The notes under the pieces were generated by a model that had not been told where the DNA came from, did no database searches, and saw only the letters and a program-made list of their open reading frames with translations. A program made the translations under genes and the position numbers. 64,000 nucleotides of DNA from Roseihalotalea indica (lineage in GTDB: Bacteria; Bacteroidota; Bacteroidia; Cytophagales; Cyclobacteriaceae). Within the stretch, counting starts at the first letter, position 1; every line of letters begins with the position of its first letter. Shown here piece after piece: positions 8,893 to 18,014 of this stretch. The stretch is from the NCBI RefSeq assembly GCF_022458895.1, contig NZ_JAINFL010000004.1, positions 806,001 to 870,000 of the forward strand. Reading direction: 5' to 3'.

Positions 8893-11031
8893 ATGTTTAA
8901 AATATTTCTTTTCTCAACGGTACTTCATTTCCTTACTGCCGGAATGATTATAGCCCAGAATGTATCTCTTCTCTACAACGATTCTCTACCTCAAGCGGCT
9001 TATGCGGCTCGTAAATTAAGCGAAGCCCTCACCCAGCAAAACTTTACTGTCAAAGATGATCATACGGGTTACGACTATCTGATTAGCCTGGCTACCCACC
9101 CGGTTCGGTTGAAGCCGGAGGCATTTGCTATCGTTCCCGAAGATAAGATTATTACAGTGTATGGTGGGGATAACCGGGGTATGATTTACGGGGCGTTGGC
9201 CCTGGCTGAAACCTTACGCAATGGTATCCCTTTAGAGGAAATTAAAGCCTCGGAAGAAAGCCCGGATCAGGAGTTTCGGGGGATTAAGTATAACCTGCCC
9301 TGGGAGACGTATCGCCCTAGTTCTGCACTGGATCAGCACATGGAAACGGCGCGCAACCTTGACTACTGGGAGGCATTTCTGGATATGATGGTCGAGAACC
9401 GCTTCAACGCTATCAGTCTGTGGAACATGCATCCGTATACTTTTATGATTCAGCCGAAGAATTTCCCGGAGGCAAGTCCGTGGACCGACGAGGAGTTTGC
9501 CGAGTGGCAACATTGGTACCGGGAGGTATTCCGTATGGCGAAAGAGCGCGCGCTGGACACCTATATCGTACACTGGAGCATCTTTGTGAGCCAGGAGTTT
9601 GCCAAAGCGCATGACGTGGCAACGCACAATTTCTACCCTTACTACTATGTGCCGGGTGATACCACTGAAATTGTGCGTCGCTACCTGCGGGAAAGTGTGC
9701 AGCAGGTACTGGAAGAATACCCTGATCTGGATGGCATCGGCATCTCCCACGGCGAGGGCATGGCGGGAATGACTCCCCTGGAACGTCAGCAGTGGATGGA
9801 TGATGTACTCATCGCCGGCATGCTGGAGGTCGACCGACCGGTGAAGCTGATTCACCGCGTACCCTTTTCGTCAGGGCTGTCTTCGGAAGGCGGGACGAGC
9901 AAGAATGTGGAGGTGGTCACGCGGGAAGCGATGGAAAAGCTAGGTAACAGTTTTGAAGGGCCCATTTGGGTGGAGATGAAATTTAACTGGTCACATGCTC
10001 ATTCTACTCCCAAACTGGTGAAAGTGCACGGTGGCAAATTAGGAGACACCTATTTTGATCCGCTACCTACCAACTATAAAATCACCTGGCAGGCGCGAAA
10101 TGAAGACTTCTTTGCCCTGCGTTGGGGCGTGCCTGATTTCATCCGGCAACACATTGCCCTGAATGGGAAAGCCGCCTACGCCGGAGGTTATTTTGTTGGC
10201 TCGGAAACCTACATTCCGGCGCTGGATTACTTCACCGCAGTTGATGATCCGGTTAACTGGCAGTGGGCTTTTGAGCGGCAATGGTTGTTCTATAAACTCT
10301 GGGGCAGATTGCAGTACAATCCAGAAACGCCTGACTCAGTATTCCAGGCGGAGTTTAACCGGAAATACGGTGATCAGGGGAACAACCTGCTCAATGCTTA
10401 TTCCCTCGCCTCAACCACACAGTTACGTTTAGCCTCCCTCTATGATTCCCGCTGGGATTTCACCCTGTACAGCGAAGGCTTTCTGGCCCTGCAAGGTGAC
10501 ACCACCCGATATATCTCCGTCAACGAACTTATCAACCACCCCACAATGGACCCGGATTATGTGTCGGTAAGTGAATATGTAAAAACCATTCAGAAAGGTG
10601 GTTCCTTTGGGGTTGATCGAATCACTCCACCAATATTAATTGAAATGCTGGAGCGGGATAACCAGGAAGCACTGCGGCTGGTAGAAGGTATTGATACCGA
10701 TAAGAATGCTTCCCTCATGTACGAAGTAGCGGATGTGAAAACCTGGGCTAACCTGGGGCTGCACCTCGCCGAAAAGCTTAAAGGAGCCGTAGCCTTACAA
10801 ACCTACCGAACCACCGGTGAAGAAGCCCAGAAGCAACAAGCGATTGAACACTTACAGAAAGCCCTGGGCTACTGGGATGAAGTCGTCAACATTACCCGCC
10901 CGATCTACCGCGATATGCGACTGACTCACTACAACCATAACGCCTTTGAGGCCAATGACAACAACCTCTTCCATTGGGCACTCATCCGCGACGAAGTAGC
11001 TCAGGATGTTGAAATAGCTAAGAGTGAGTAG
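8893..11031 (+). CDS. Exported glycoside-hydrolase-like protein (GH20/GH67-type N-domain plus TIM-barrel-like core)
   Basis: This 712-residue protein has a signal peptide ending near IIAQ. Residues 20-110 look like the alpha/beta N-terminal domain found ahead of GH20, GH67 and GH84 barrels (DNRGMIYGALALAETLRNG). A barrel-like region follows from about 120 with EFRGIKYNLPWE, NRFNAISLWNMHPY, GIGISHGEGM and WVEMKFNWSHAHSTP. The C-terminal third is helical. It resembles proteins annotated as alpha-glucuronidase-like, but I cannot place it in a CAZy family; the acidic residues in SHGEGM and WVEMKF are candidate catalytic groups. It is the only rightward gene of the left half and is not in an operon with its neighbours, although the company is carbohydrate-active. 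Confidence 0.7.
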   Translation: MFKIFLFSTVLHFLTAGMIIAQNVSLLYNDSLPQAAYAARKLSEALTQQNFTVKDDHTGYDYLISLATHPVRLKPEAFAIVPEDKIITVYGGDNRGMIYGALALAETLRNGIPLEEIKASEESPDQEFRGIKYNLPWETYRPSSALDQHMETARNLDYWEAFLDMMVENRFNAISLWNMHPYTFMIQPKNFPEASPWTDEEFAEWQHWYREVFRMAKERALDTYIVHWSIFVSQEFAKAHDVATHNFYPYYYVPGDTTEIVRRYLRESVQQVLEEYPDLDGIGISHGEGMAGMTPLERQQWMDDVLIAGMLEVDRPVKLIHRVPFSSGLSSEGGTSKNVEVVTREAMEKLGNSFEGPIWVEMKFNWSHAHSTPKLVKVHGGKLGDTYFDPLPTNYKITWQARNEDFFALRWGVPDFIRQHIALNGKAAYAGGYFVGSETYIPALDYFTAVDDPVNWQWAFERQWLFYKLWGRLQYNPETPDSVFQAEFNRKYGDQGNNLLNAYSLASTTQLRLASLYDSRWDFTLYSEGFLALQGDTTRYISVNELINHPTMDPDYVSVSEYVKTIQKGGSFGVDRITPPILIEMLERDNQEALRLVEGIDTDKNASLMYEVADVKTWANLGLHLAEKLKGAVALQTYRTTGEEAQKQQAIEHLQKALGYWDEVVNITRPIYRDMRLTHYNHNAFEANDNNLFHWALIRDEVAQDVEIAKSE

Positions 11032-11116
11032 GGCGTGGCGAATGGTGCGTGGGGGTTGGGACGAAATGGAATTTGTCTTTAACTTCAGATGGATACACCG
11101 CTTTGGTAATTCTGCA

Positions 11117-11305
11117 AGCATTGGGTTTAAGCCCAATGCTGAAAAATGCAATTTTAAAGCTTAATCAATAAAGATTATTACGGTTGATTTTGTATGTGAT
11201 GTTTCGCCCTACTCAGAGTCCTCTTCGAGCGGCCGGCGCCCGGTAACTCTGAGCGAGATAAAAATGCTGAAAAATGCATTTATAAATCTTGATTAATATA
11301 ATTCT
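11117..11305. repeat. Intergenic repeat: hairpin plus paired AATGCTGAAAAATGCA units
   Basis: A perfect 9-bp hairpin, AGCATTGGG/CCCAATGCT with a 6-nt loop (11117-11140), runs into AATGCTGAAAAATGCA and then AT-rich sequence. The same unit recurs 128 bp on, at 11263, with similar AT-rich flanks (CTTAATCAAT versus CTTGATTAAT). Between the units is a second inverted repeat, CTCAGAGT/ACTCTGAG (11212-11219 and 11246-11253), enclosing a GC-rich core. A third related copy is at 16140. The arrangement suggests a small dispersed palindromic repeat; it contains no gene. The first hairpin could also act as terminator for the gene to its left. Confidence 0.5.
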
Positions 11306-11653
11306 CTAAAAGCCGTATTTATTTACTGCGGGTTGTCCCCAGATATTATTTGCTACGCGATAGATAACTTTGCAATGTTGTAATTCAGAACAAATAGAGT
11401 CCACACTCCCCCAACCAAAATTACACGACCCGATGACGCTGCCTCGCTCATTATAAATTGACCCGCCCGCATCGTATGCATTATATCCTGCTGAATAAAC
11501 AAGTTGACCTTCGTACGTACACTCGCTTATCGTGCCATTCTTGTACGTTTTGTACAAACGCTTAAGCGTATCTTTGTTTCTGATGTTGTCCTCCTCACAG
11601 CTTGCCATCACTAAGGCAGATAACATAATAGCAGCACCGATCAGATATTTCAT
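11306..11653 (-). CDS. Small Cys-containing lipoprotein, unknown function
   Basis: This 115-residue protein has a clear lipobox (LVMASC, Cys19). The mature part contains five further cysteines (in SECTYEG, GSCNFG, SICSEL and QHCKV) and a GSIYNERGSVIGSCNFGWG stretch that suggests a short beta-rich fold, as in MORN- or glycine-rich repeats. I do not recognise a family. It reads leftward and lies 123 nt from the end of the next secreted hypothetical, which it might follow as a separate unit. Its compact coding pattern, good signal sequence and lack of internal stops support a real gene. Confidence 0.6.
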   Translation of the reverse strand: MKYLIGAAIMLSALVMASCEEDNIRNKDTLKRLYKTYKNGTISECTYEGQLVYSAGYNAYDAGGSIYNERGSVIGSCNFGWGSVDSICSELQHCKVIYRVANNIWGQPAVNKYGF

Positions 11654-11776
11654 TCCAGGTTACTTTCAACAGACTATTGCTCTTGCAAACGAGTTGACTA
11701 AAAATGCCTTAATTCAAACTAATAATAAGACACAGTTTTAGCAGAAAACGTTGAAAATCACATCTATCACACAGTG

Positions 11777-12589
11777 CTACTGTTCATATTTCTTTCTAGC
11801 CTCCTCACTAAATATGATGGGAATAGTCCATCGCACCGGATAAATCTTGCCAAACTTGAAGTACACATCCCAGCTTGGAATTGCCTTTACCACCCGAATA
11901 GCCTCCTCATTAAATACTTCATTATCTGCCTCACGGTATAGCATGATACTATCGAGCTTCGCCTCTTCGGTTGATGTAAAAGAGGCGAATATTCTGACCT
12001 CTTCATTCTGAAGATCAGGTATCTTATTCCAGTTAATTTGTGTACCTATAAATTGATATAGGCTGTCATTATTCTCGGTATAAACCGACTTAAAAGATTT
12101 AGCATTATCAAACACTTCCTGCCCGGTTAGTTTACCACGCTGAAAGCTGAGTAACAGCTCAGTTTCATAAATAGACTCATAACCGCTGTGGATGTAGTGA
12201 ATCAGTTCGCCTTTAGGCACCAGCACTTTGCCGGTCACCCAATGTGCCTTCACTTTATCATTGATGTATTCTTGCTCAAAAAGCTGTGCCAGATCAGCTT
12301 TAATACTATCTTCCCAATAAGAACAACTAAAAATGTTGGTGAGATATAACTCTTCGTCAAGTATGTGCCACTCAGCAATGTATCCCCTCCAGCAGGCTGT
12401 GGTCATACCGCCCTCCTTGTCTCCAAACAACTTTGTTCTCAAAGAATCAACATTCGGCAGATATTCCAGTGGGTTTGAAAACATGGTTAGCGTATCACCA
12501 TTCCAGATTAATATATCCCCTGCCTGTCCGGTAGCAAACCCAAGCAACGGAGTTAGAAGGATTCCAATAGTGATAAGCAGCTCTTTCAT
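11777..12589 (-). CDS. Exported protein with a TonB-C-like C-terminal domain
   Basis: The protein has 270 residues and a signal peptide (ITIGILLTPLLGFATG). The middle is unrecognised. The last 60 residues (FNEEAIRVVKAIPSWDVYF, then KFGKIYPVRWTIPIIF) follow the TonB C-terminal pattern (A-x-R-V-V-K-x-x-P-x-W, then P-V-x-x-x-x-P-x-x-F). A true TonB keeps a single N-terminal anchor and a proline-rich spacer, and neither is visible here. It may therefore be a secreted protein that borrows the fold, as in some Bacteroidota signalling proteins. It starts 3 nt after the stop of the upstream esterase and is very likely co-transcribed with it. Confidence 0.7.
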   Translation of the reverse strand: MKELLITIGILLTPLLGFATGQAGDILIWNGDTLTMFSNPLEYLPNVDSLRTKLFGDKEGGMTTACWRGYIAEWHILDEELYLTNIFSCSYWEDSIKADLAQLFEQEYINDKVKAHWVTGKVLVPKGELIHYIHSGYESIYETELLLSFQRGKLTGQEVFDNAKSFKSVYTENNDSLYQFIGTQINWNKIPDLQNEEVRIFASFTSTEEAKLDSIMLYREADNEVFNEEAIRVVKAIPSWDVYFKFGKIYPVRWTIPIIFSEEARKKYEQ

Positions 12590-12592
12590 ACG

Positions 12593-13885
12593 CTACTTCA
12601 GAAAGTCAGTAATGAAATCCATTTTGGGTTGGTACACGGTTTTCTCCCAGGTCTCCTGGAATTCTTTCTGATCTACATGGTGGCCGCGGTACGGCACTCC
12701 GTAAACAATCTTTTCGCCTTCGGCCTGATTGATAGCGGCGTAGATAGAAATTGAGGGACAGGTCATATCAATAAAGCCGATTTCGGTAACCAGAGTTGCT
12801 TTACAATCTTTTAGCAAATGCGCCGCATCAAAATACGGAAGGGTTTGCTGCATCTTTTCTTCATCGGCCTCAAACGCTAACGGATTGGGCCACCCGCCCT
12901 TTCGCCCAACTAACAGTCCGCCCCAATCGCACATGGCGGGCACGGTGGCTACGGCGGCGGTTACGCGGGGATCTAGTCCGGCGGCGGCAAGGGCCTGTCC
13001 CCCACCCTGGCTTTCACCAATTACCAGAATACGTTCTCCATCCCATTCCGGCTGGCTGGTCAGGTAGTCTAATGTTCGTAGCAGGCGTAGGTACATACCC
13101 CGGAAGTAGAAGTCCTGTCGGCTTTCCACTCCTTGCTTGTAGTACTGATTGAGCTCATTTTCTTCCAGGCTGTCGTAGTAGCTTTGGGGTTGGCCATTGA
13201 GCATTCCGTGGGCATTCAGATCAAAAGCCAGAGCACCTTTCCCCATAGTGGCGTAACGCATAGCATTCTCGGGTTGAGCCAGACACCAGGAACCTTTCAC
13301 TCCGGCGGCATGCACATAAAGCACGATGGGTAATGACTTCGGGGCAGCACCTTCTGGTTTGGCGAAATAACCCCGAGCCGGTTTGGGTCCGAGGCAAGTA
13401 AGCTCTACGTCCGAGCAGGTATAACCCTCCTGAATATCATCTACCGGAGTGGTTTTCATATCCATTGGCAGCTTTCGCAATGCTTTCTTCTCCTGTTTCC
13501 AATACCGGTCCAAGTCTTTTGGTCGCTCTGTTCCCGGCTCAAAGCTTTCGGGGTCTACCACCAATCCAATGCTGGCCGACTCGCCACCAGCCTCCACTTC
13601 AAAAATCAGAGAAGTCGGTTCATCTACGGTTTCATCATAGATTGCAACTGGCTTGCCGGTGTATTCGAATCGTTCCTGAGTTTCATCACCGTAGTTTTTT
13701 AGAACTTTAACCGATAAAGTATCTGACTCAATATCTTTTAGCTCAACATTCACCTGTACCTGAGCACCCTTTTGATAAATGCCTGATTCATTGGATTGCT
13801 TCAGAATGATCTGCTGGGCGTAAGATAGATTGGTTAAAGTAGTGAGTAGAAATAGTGCTAGGAAAAGTTGTTGTGTTTTGTTCAT
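12593..13885 (-). CDS. Exported acetyl-xylan-esterase-like hydrolase (CE7/AXE1 type)
   Basis: This 430-residue protein has a signal peptide cleaved near SYAQ, an N-terminal beta-sandwich-like region to about 115, then an alpha/beta-hydrolase fold. The nucleophile elbow GESQGGG puts Ser292 at the centre. Asp373 (GFIDMTCP) and His402 or His403 (YRGHH) complete a CE7-like triad, and GFIDxTCPP-type sequence is a hallmark of that family. Predicted activity is removal of acetyl groups from sugar residues in the periplasm. It forms a pair with the TonB-C-like protein immediately downstream. Deacetylation would suit the neighbouring sulfatases and glycosidases. Confidence 0.88.
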   Translation of the reverse strand: MNKTQQLFLALFLLTTLTNLSYAQQIILKQSNESGIYQKGAQVQVNVELKDIESDTLSVKVLKNYGDETQERFEYTGKPVAIYDETVDEPTSLIFEVEAGGESASIGLVVDPESFEPGTERPKDLDRYWKQEKKALRKLPMDMKTTPVDDIQEGYTCSDVELTCLGPKPARGYFAKPEGAAPKSLPIVLYVHAAGVKGSWCLAQPENAMRYATMGKGALAFDLNAHGMLNGQPQSYYDSLEENELNQYYKQGVESRQDFYFRGMYLRLLRTLDYLTSQPEWDGERILVIGESQGGGQALAAAGLDPRVTAAVATVPAMCDWGGLLVGRKGGWPNPLAFEADEEKMQQTLPYFDAAHLLKDCKATLVTEIGFIDMTCPSISIYAAINQAEGEKIVYGVPYRGHHVDQKEFQETWEKTVYQPKMDFITDFLK

Positions 13886-14031
13886 GTTGATGATTGCGGT
13901 ACTATTGACCTGCTGAATATTGAGAGTGAATAAGGCTATTAGTTAATAAATTCTGAGCATTATTTACCAAAGCCTGATCATTTAGCCTTAAGAATATATT
14001 TTTTGCCCGATGACCAGAGTTTTACTGGACG

Positions 14032-14937
14032 TTAATCCCGATAGTTTTCAATAATGCTTGCATTTACCCAGTAGATGTCTTTATTGCTGGTGAAGAAGAA
14101 GTATTTTCCATCATGAGTGACAAACGGACATAACTGGTGAAACTGGTTATTAACGGGTTCTCCCATGTTTTTTGCTTGGGTCCAGGTATCATCGGGGTTT
14201 TTAAAGCTGATATAGAGATCACCCTCACCGAAACCCTCGGGCCGTATTGCGCAGAATATCAGATAAGATTCATCTGGAGCGATGAAGACATCGGCTTCAT
14301 AATGTTTAGAATTTATAGCCTCCGGGAGCTTAACCGGTTCTTCAAATTCTCCATTCACCCAACCTGAAGCATATATGTCAAAATTATTGAGTCGGCCTTC
14401 ATTCGCGTGAACGTTGCTGGCAAAATACATCGTCCCTTGCTCCGAAAGAGAAATGTAATACTCATTGCGCTGGCTATTAATGTTCTCTCCCGCGTTTCGG
14501 GGCTCTGACCAGCCTGAGGGCTCTCGTTCTACATACCAGATATCAATATCTTTTTTATCACCCTCTATTTCCAGAGGCATGTCCGAGATAAAATAGAGCC
14601 GATCTTCACTGGGAGAAAGCATAGGGTCATTATACCCGTAGACATCATGCGAAAGCAGTACCTCCGGTCTGCTCCATGTCCCGTCAACCAACCTGCTAAA
14701 ACGTATCTCGGATCGTCCTCCTACATCAACTCCATAATAAAACGCATCGCCGCTTTGGGAAAATACCGAACCAAACTCGTATTGCTCAGGCATTGATATA
14801 TAACCGGGGGCAAAGACTTCCGGCTCGTTACCGGGAGGCTTCTGTCCCAAATAATCGCTCCTCACTTTTTGACTAGACGCAATATGGGAAAGGACGAAGC
14901 AGTACGCCAGAAGCATGATCTTTTTTCGCATATTCAT
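14032..14937 (-). CDS. Exported PD40/WD40-like beta-propeller protein
   Basis: The 301-residue protein has a signal peptide (LLAYCFVLSHIASSQ). It contains repeated TolB-type PD40 blades: YNDPMLSPSEDRLYFISD, NEYYISLSEQGTMYFASN, EADVFIAPDESYLIFCA and LCPFVTHDGKYFFFTSN. Each blade has the small-x-D/E-x-x-x-(I/L)-(Y/F)-F pattern. There is no enzymatic motif. Such proteins bind oligomers or partner proteins in the periplasm. It starts 12 nt downstream of the serine hydrolase stop, so the two form an operon. Its role is inferred only from fold and context. Confidence 0.85.
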   Translation of the reverse strand: MNMRKKIMLLAYCFVLSHIASSQKVRSDYLGQKPPGNEPEVFAPGYISMPEQYEFGSVFSQSGDAFYYGVDVGGRSEIRFSRLVDGTWSRPEVLLSHDVYGYNDPMLSPSEDRLYFISDMPLEIEGDKKDIDIWYVEREPSGWSEPRNAGENINSQRNEYYISLSEQGTMYFASNVHANEGRLNNFDIYASGWVNGEFEEPVKLPEAINSKHYEADVFIAPDESYLIFCAIRPEGFGEGDLYISFKNPDDTWTQAKNMGEPVNNQFHQLCPFVTHDGKYFFFTSNKDIYWVNASIIENYRD

Positions 14938-14949
14938 AAGTTTTGGTGA

Positions 14950-16086
14950 TTAACTCTCGCCCTCTTCCAAATATACAAGTAATTCATTACCCAGTTGCTC
15001 GCCATATTCTGAGTTGGTAAACAGGACGAACCCCCAGTTATTTTCTGTATCCATTATGTACCAGCAGGTGAAACCGTCATTGTTTCCACCGTGCATGAAT
15101 GCGTTTTGGTAGGGTTCGCCCGGGGTCATGAAGCCTAAGGTGTAATAAAGTTCCAGGCCATCGGGGGTGGTGGTTACTTTGGAGTGGCGTTTGAATAGCT
15201 CATTGTAACTTTCCGGCGATAGTAGTTTCTGGTTCATCACGGCAATCATCCATGTAGCAAAATCTAGCGGCTCAGTGTGGAGCGAGGCGGCGGCAATCAG
15301 CTTGTCTTTATTTTTCTGGTACCAGTAGCTATGTTCCCAGTCAATCCACTGCCCATTTTCATCGTAAGGTTCGGCTTTATGTTTTTGGGTATAGGGGGTT
15401 TGAATAAATACGGTGTGCTCCAGCCCCAGCGGTTGAGCCACTCTCTTCTGAAAGGCCGCTTCCAGCCCGATCCAGTCGGTGCCTTCGATGTGCTTTAGTA
15501 CCATCGCCAGGTACTGATACCCTTCGCCGGAGTACAGATAGTCAGAGCCCGGCTCAAACTTGATCTTCAGTGTTTTATTCTGTTCATTTTCCCGCCAGTT
15601 AGGGAAACCCGAGCGATGGCTCAGCACCATCCGCGCCGTTATCTTCTTGTAGCGATCATCGTAAGCAATGTCTTCGTAGGGCAGATAGTTGTACAATGGT
15701 TTATCCAGGTCCAATGCACCTTCTTCCACGTATGTCATGACGAAGAAGGCAAAAACTGATTTTGAGATGGAGGCGGCCTCAAAGATGGTTTGCTCCGTCA
15801 CCGGCTGCTCTTCTTCCCGATTAGCATACCCGAACGTTTGATGATACGATACTTCTCCATTCTCAATGAGGGCAATAGCCAGGCCCGGAATGTTGAGTTC
15901 TTTCATTCTGGTTTCCAGAAAGCTAGTGAGGGTATCACTGGATGTTCGTACTACTTTACCAGCCTGATTTGCTGCACCTACCCGGACAAAACTGTTTGCC
16001 ATCAGAATTACAATAGCGGCAAAACCTAATACGTTGAGCACTACCTGCGGCATTGTTTTAAACGGTTTAATAAAAGCGGAATTCAC
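14950..16086 (-). CDS. Class C beta-lactamase-fold serine hydrolase
   Basis: This 378-residue protein has an N-terminal hydrophobic segment (VVLNVLGFAAIVILMA). The catalytic SxxK tetrad is SISK (Ser106, Lys109). The second motif is YSG (Tyr185), and a HGG triad stands in for KTG near the end (MHGGNNDGF). That is the PF00144 pattern shared by esterases, D-aminopeptidases and AmpC enzymes. A resistance role is not suggested by the context; a periplasmic esterase or peptidase is more likely. The PD40 propeller follows 12 nt downstream. Confidence 0.88.
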   Translation of the reverse strand: MNSAFIKPFKTMPQVVLNVLGFAAIVILMANSFVRVGAANQAGKVVRTSSDTLTSFLETRMKELNIPGLAIALIENGEVSYHQTFGYANREEEQPVTEQTIFEAASISKSVFAFFVMTYVEEGALDLDKPLYNYLPYEDIAYDDRYKKITARMVLSHRSGFPNWRENEQNKTLKIKFEPGSDYLYSGEGYQYLAMVLKHIEGTDWIGLEAAFQKRVAQPLGLEHTVFIQTPYTQKHKAEPYDENGQWIDWEHSYWYQKNKDKLIAAASLHTEPLDFATWMIAVMNQKLLSPESYNELFKRHSKVTTTPDGLELYYTLGFMTPGEPYQNAFMHGGNNDGFTCWYIMDTENNWGFVLFTNSEYGEQLGNELLVYLEEGES

Positions 16087-16137
16087 TATGAATGAAGTTG
16101 ATCTAGTAGCAAGAAGAATAACTCCTGTCTATTAGCT

Positions 16138-16181
16138 GTCATTGGGTTAAAGCCCAATGCTGGGAGACGCATTATAATTAC
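16138..16181. repeat. Third copy of the CATTGGG hairpin repeat
   Basis: CATTGGG-TTAAAG-CCCAATG (16140-16159) is followed by AATGCTGGGAGACGCATTATAATTA, a diverged version of the AATGCTGAAAAATGCATTTATAA unit found at 11135 and 11263. It occupies the 245-nt gap between the sulfatase and the serine hydrolase. No open frame is associated. The element class is unknown. Confidence 0.5.
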
Positions 16182-16331
16182 CTTATAAGCACATTTTGTA
16201 ACCTATTGATTGGCATAACTTACGAAATTCTATCAACACTTCGGGTATAATTTCTCTCAGAGATAGTCTAAGAATAAGCTATCCAAGTTAGGCTGGTGAT
16301 GGGTAAAACCTTCTGAGAATTACCTCAAACT

Positions 16332-17798
16332 TTAGTTTGCCTCAAGATCCATCACTGGGGAATCTTTCTGTAGCTGATAATAATATTTCTGCATAAGCTG
16401 TTGTAAAGAATCCAGTAAGGGTGAATCGGCTCGCCCTACATCCTGCCACTCGCTGGGGTTTTGCTGGATGGAATACAGTTCATAGTGATCCAGGGAATCG
16501 TGCTTGAGGGCATTCATGGTTTCGTTGCCAATTAGAATTCCCCGTGTATTTCCTTTGGGCAGATAGCGATGTTTGGTATACCCGAGTAGTTTCCAGTCAC
16601 CCGCTCGCATGCCTACGGTGGGACCTCCCAGAGCTGTTGGATATACCCAGAGCAATGGCCGCTCCCGCTCTACGGGTTGGTTATTGAAGAATGTACTAAT
16701 ATCAGTACCATCGTAAGTTCGGTCAGTAGGCATTTCTTGCCCTAGCATGGCCGAGAAAGTGGGGAAGAAATCGAGGCTGCTGATGGGTTGGGAAGAGACC
16801 TGCCCGGGTTCAATATGACCGGGCCAGCGCATGATACCCGGCACACGCATCCCTCCTTCGTATACGTACAGTTTCATTCCCCTTAACGTGCCCGGCGAGC
16901 CGTACGAGCGACTCGCCTTCTCGTATCGATTGAGCGTTTCCGGACCATTATCACTGGTAAAAATAACCAGTGTATTTTCGGCAAGATGTAAATCATCCAG
17001 CGTCTGCAATAGTTTCCCAACGGCCCGGTCCATGTTAGTTACATTGGCAAAGTATTGGGCCTGGTCTTCATTGATGGCTGCATCTGCGTAGTCAGACACT
17101 AGTTTGGGAGGTGAGGCTACGGGCTCGTGCGGTTCATGAAAGGCAACGTAGGCAAAAAAGGGCTTATCCTGGTCGGCCTGTTCCTCTAACCAATTTATGG
17201 CTTCATCGGCCACAATGTGTGAGGAAAAGCCTTCAATCTCCCCTACCGGAGTACCGTTGCGCACAAAGTTAGCCGGATTATGATGACTCGGTGAGGCATT
17301 GTTCTGGGTGCCAAACCAGTATTCAAAGCCCAGGTCTCCCGCCTGCGGTTGTTCGGCGGAGTTGAACTTACCGTTGCAGTGCCATTTGCCAAATTGTCCG
17401 GTAGCGTAGCCGTGTTGTTGGAACAACTGGGCAATGGTAGTTTCACCTTCATGGATGTGCATGGGTGAGCCTTCGGGAATCCAGTCGTAGATACCCAGGC
17501 GATTGGGCATGCGTCCGGTGAGTAGTCCGGCCCGGCTGGGGGAGCATACCGGAGCAGCAGAATAACAGTCAGTGAGGCGTACTCCTTCTGAGGCAAGTTG
17601 ATCGAGGTTGGGGGTTTGTATGACGGAGTGTCCGTAGCAACTGAGGTCACCGTAGCCGAGGTCATCCGCGAGTAGGATGAGGATATTGGGTGTTTTACGT
17701 TGTTCTGCTGAAGCGGTATTGCTTTCAGTAGTTGGTTGGTTGCAGGTGGTTAAGCAGGTTAATATTGATATGAGAAAAGTAGGTTTACGGATCAGCAT
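16332..17798 (-). CDS. Exported sulfatase (formylglycine type, family S1)
   Basis: The protein has 488 residues. The leader contains a possible lipobox (CLTTC, Cys19), so it is probably a lipoprotein. Metal-binding Asp45 and Asp46 lie in LLADDLGYGD. The signature CSPSRAGLLTG starts at Cys85, the formylglycine position. FGKWHCNGKF and TSDNGPE give the other active-site blocks. The size is standard. It lies between the serine hydrolase and the GH35-like gene, with 216-245 nt gaps on each side, so it is probably transcribed alone or at the tail of locus 1. GKWHCNG instead of the usual GKWHLG is a small difference from the other sulfatases here. Confidence 0.93.
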   Translation of the reverse strand: MLIRKPTFLISILTCLTTCNQPTTESNTASAEQRKTPNILILLADDLGYGDLSCYGHSVIQTPNLDQLASEGVRLTDCYSAAPVCSPSRAGLLTGRMPNRLGIYDWIPEGSPMHIHEGETTIAQLFQQHGYATGQFGKWHCNGKFNSAEQPQAGDLGFEYWFGTQNNASPSHHNPANFVRNGTPVGEIEGFSSHIVADEAINWLEEQADQDKPFFAYVAFHEPHEPVASPPKLVSDYADAAINEDQAQYFANVTNMDRAVGKLLQTLDDLHLAENTLVIFTSDNGPETLNRYEKASRSYGSPGTLRGMKLYVYEGGMRVPGIMRWPGHIEPGQVSSQPISSLDFFPTFSAMLGQEMPTDRTYDGTDISTFFNNQPVERERPLLWVYPTALGGPTVGMRAGDWKLLGYTKHRYLPKGNTRGILIGNETMNALKHDSLDHYELYSIQQNPSEWQDVGRADSPLLDSLQQLMQKYYYQLQKDSPVMDLEAN

Positions 17799-18014
17799 AG
17801 TAGGAATCTGTATTTTGGATTTATCAGTAGAGTAAATTTCATTTTCACTTTGGCAGCCCTTAAGCCGGGCAGGCTTTTACTTTTTCCCTCGAGCTCTTAA
17901 TTTACGATTCTACACTGCACTCAAACTTCAAATCTTCAATCCATGTCCTCCTTCAACCCTTTCTCATTCTCTCCAACCTCCCAGCGCCCGCCCCCCAGCT
18001 CCCCGCACCACGCT

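Noticed and set aside
9232..9855. A 207-codon leftward frame inside the exported glycosidase-like gene
   Set aside because: It is fully covered by the rightward gene, which has a signal peptide and consistent motifs. The reverse frame has an unusual His- and Arg-rich composition typical of an antisense shadow.
11212..11253. CTCAGAGT/ACTCTGAG hairpin with GC-rich core as an attachment site or small RNA
   Set aside because: No integrase, no duplicate att-like core and no T tract. Kept only as part of the intergenic repeat.
14950..16086. The class C beta-lactamase-fold protein as an antibiotic resistance gene
   Set aside because: The SxxK/YSG/HGG set is shared with many esterases and peptidases, the third motif is HGG rather than KTG, and the context is carbohydrate- and envelope-related.
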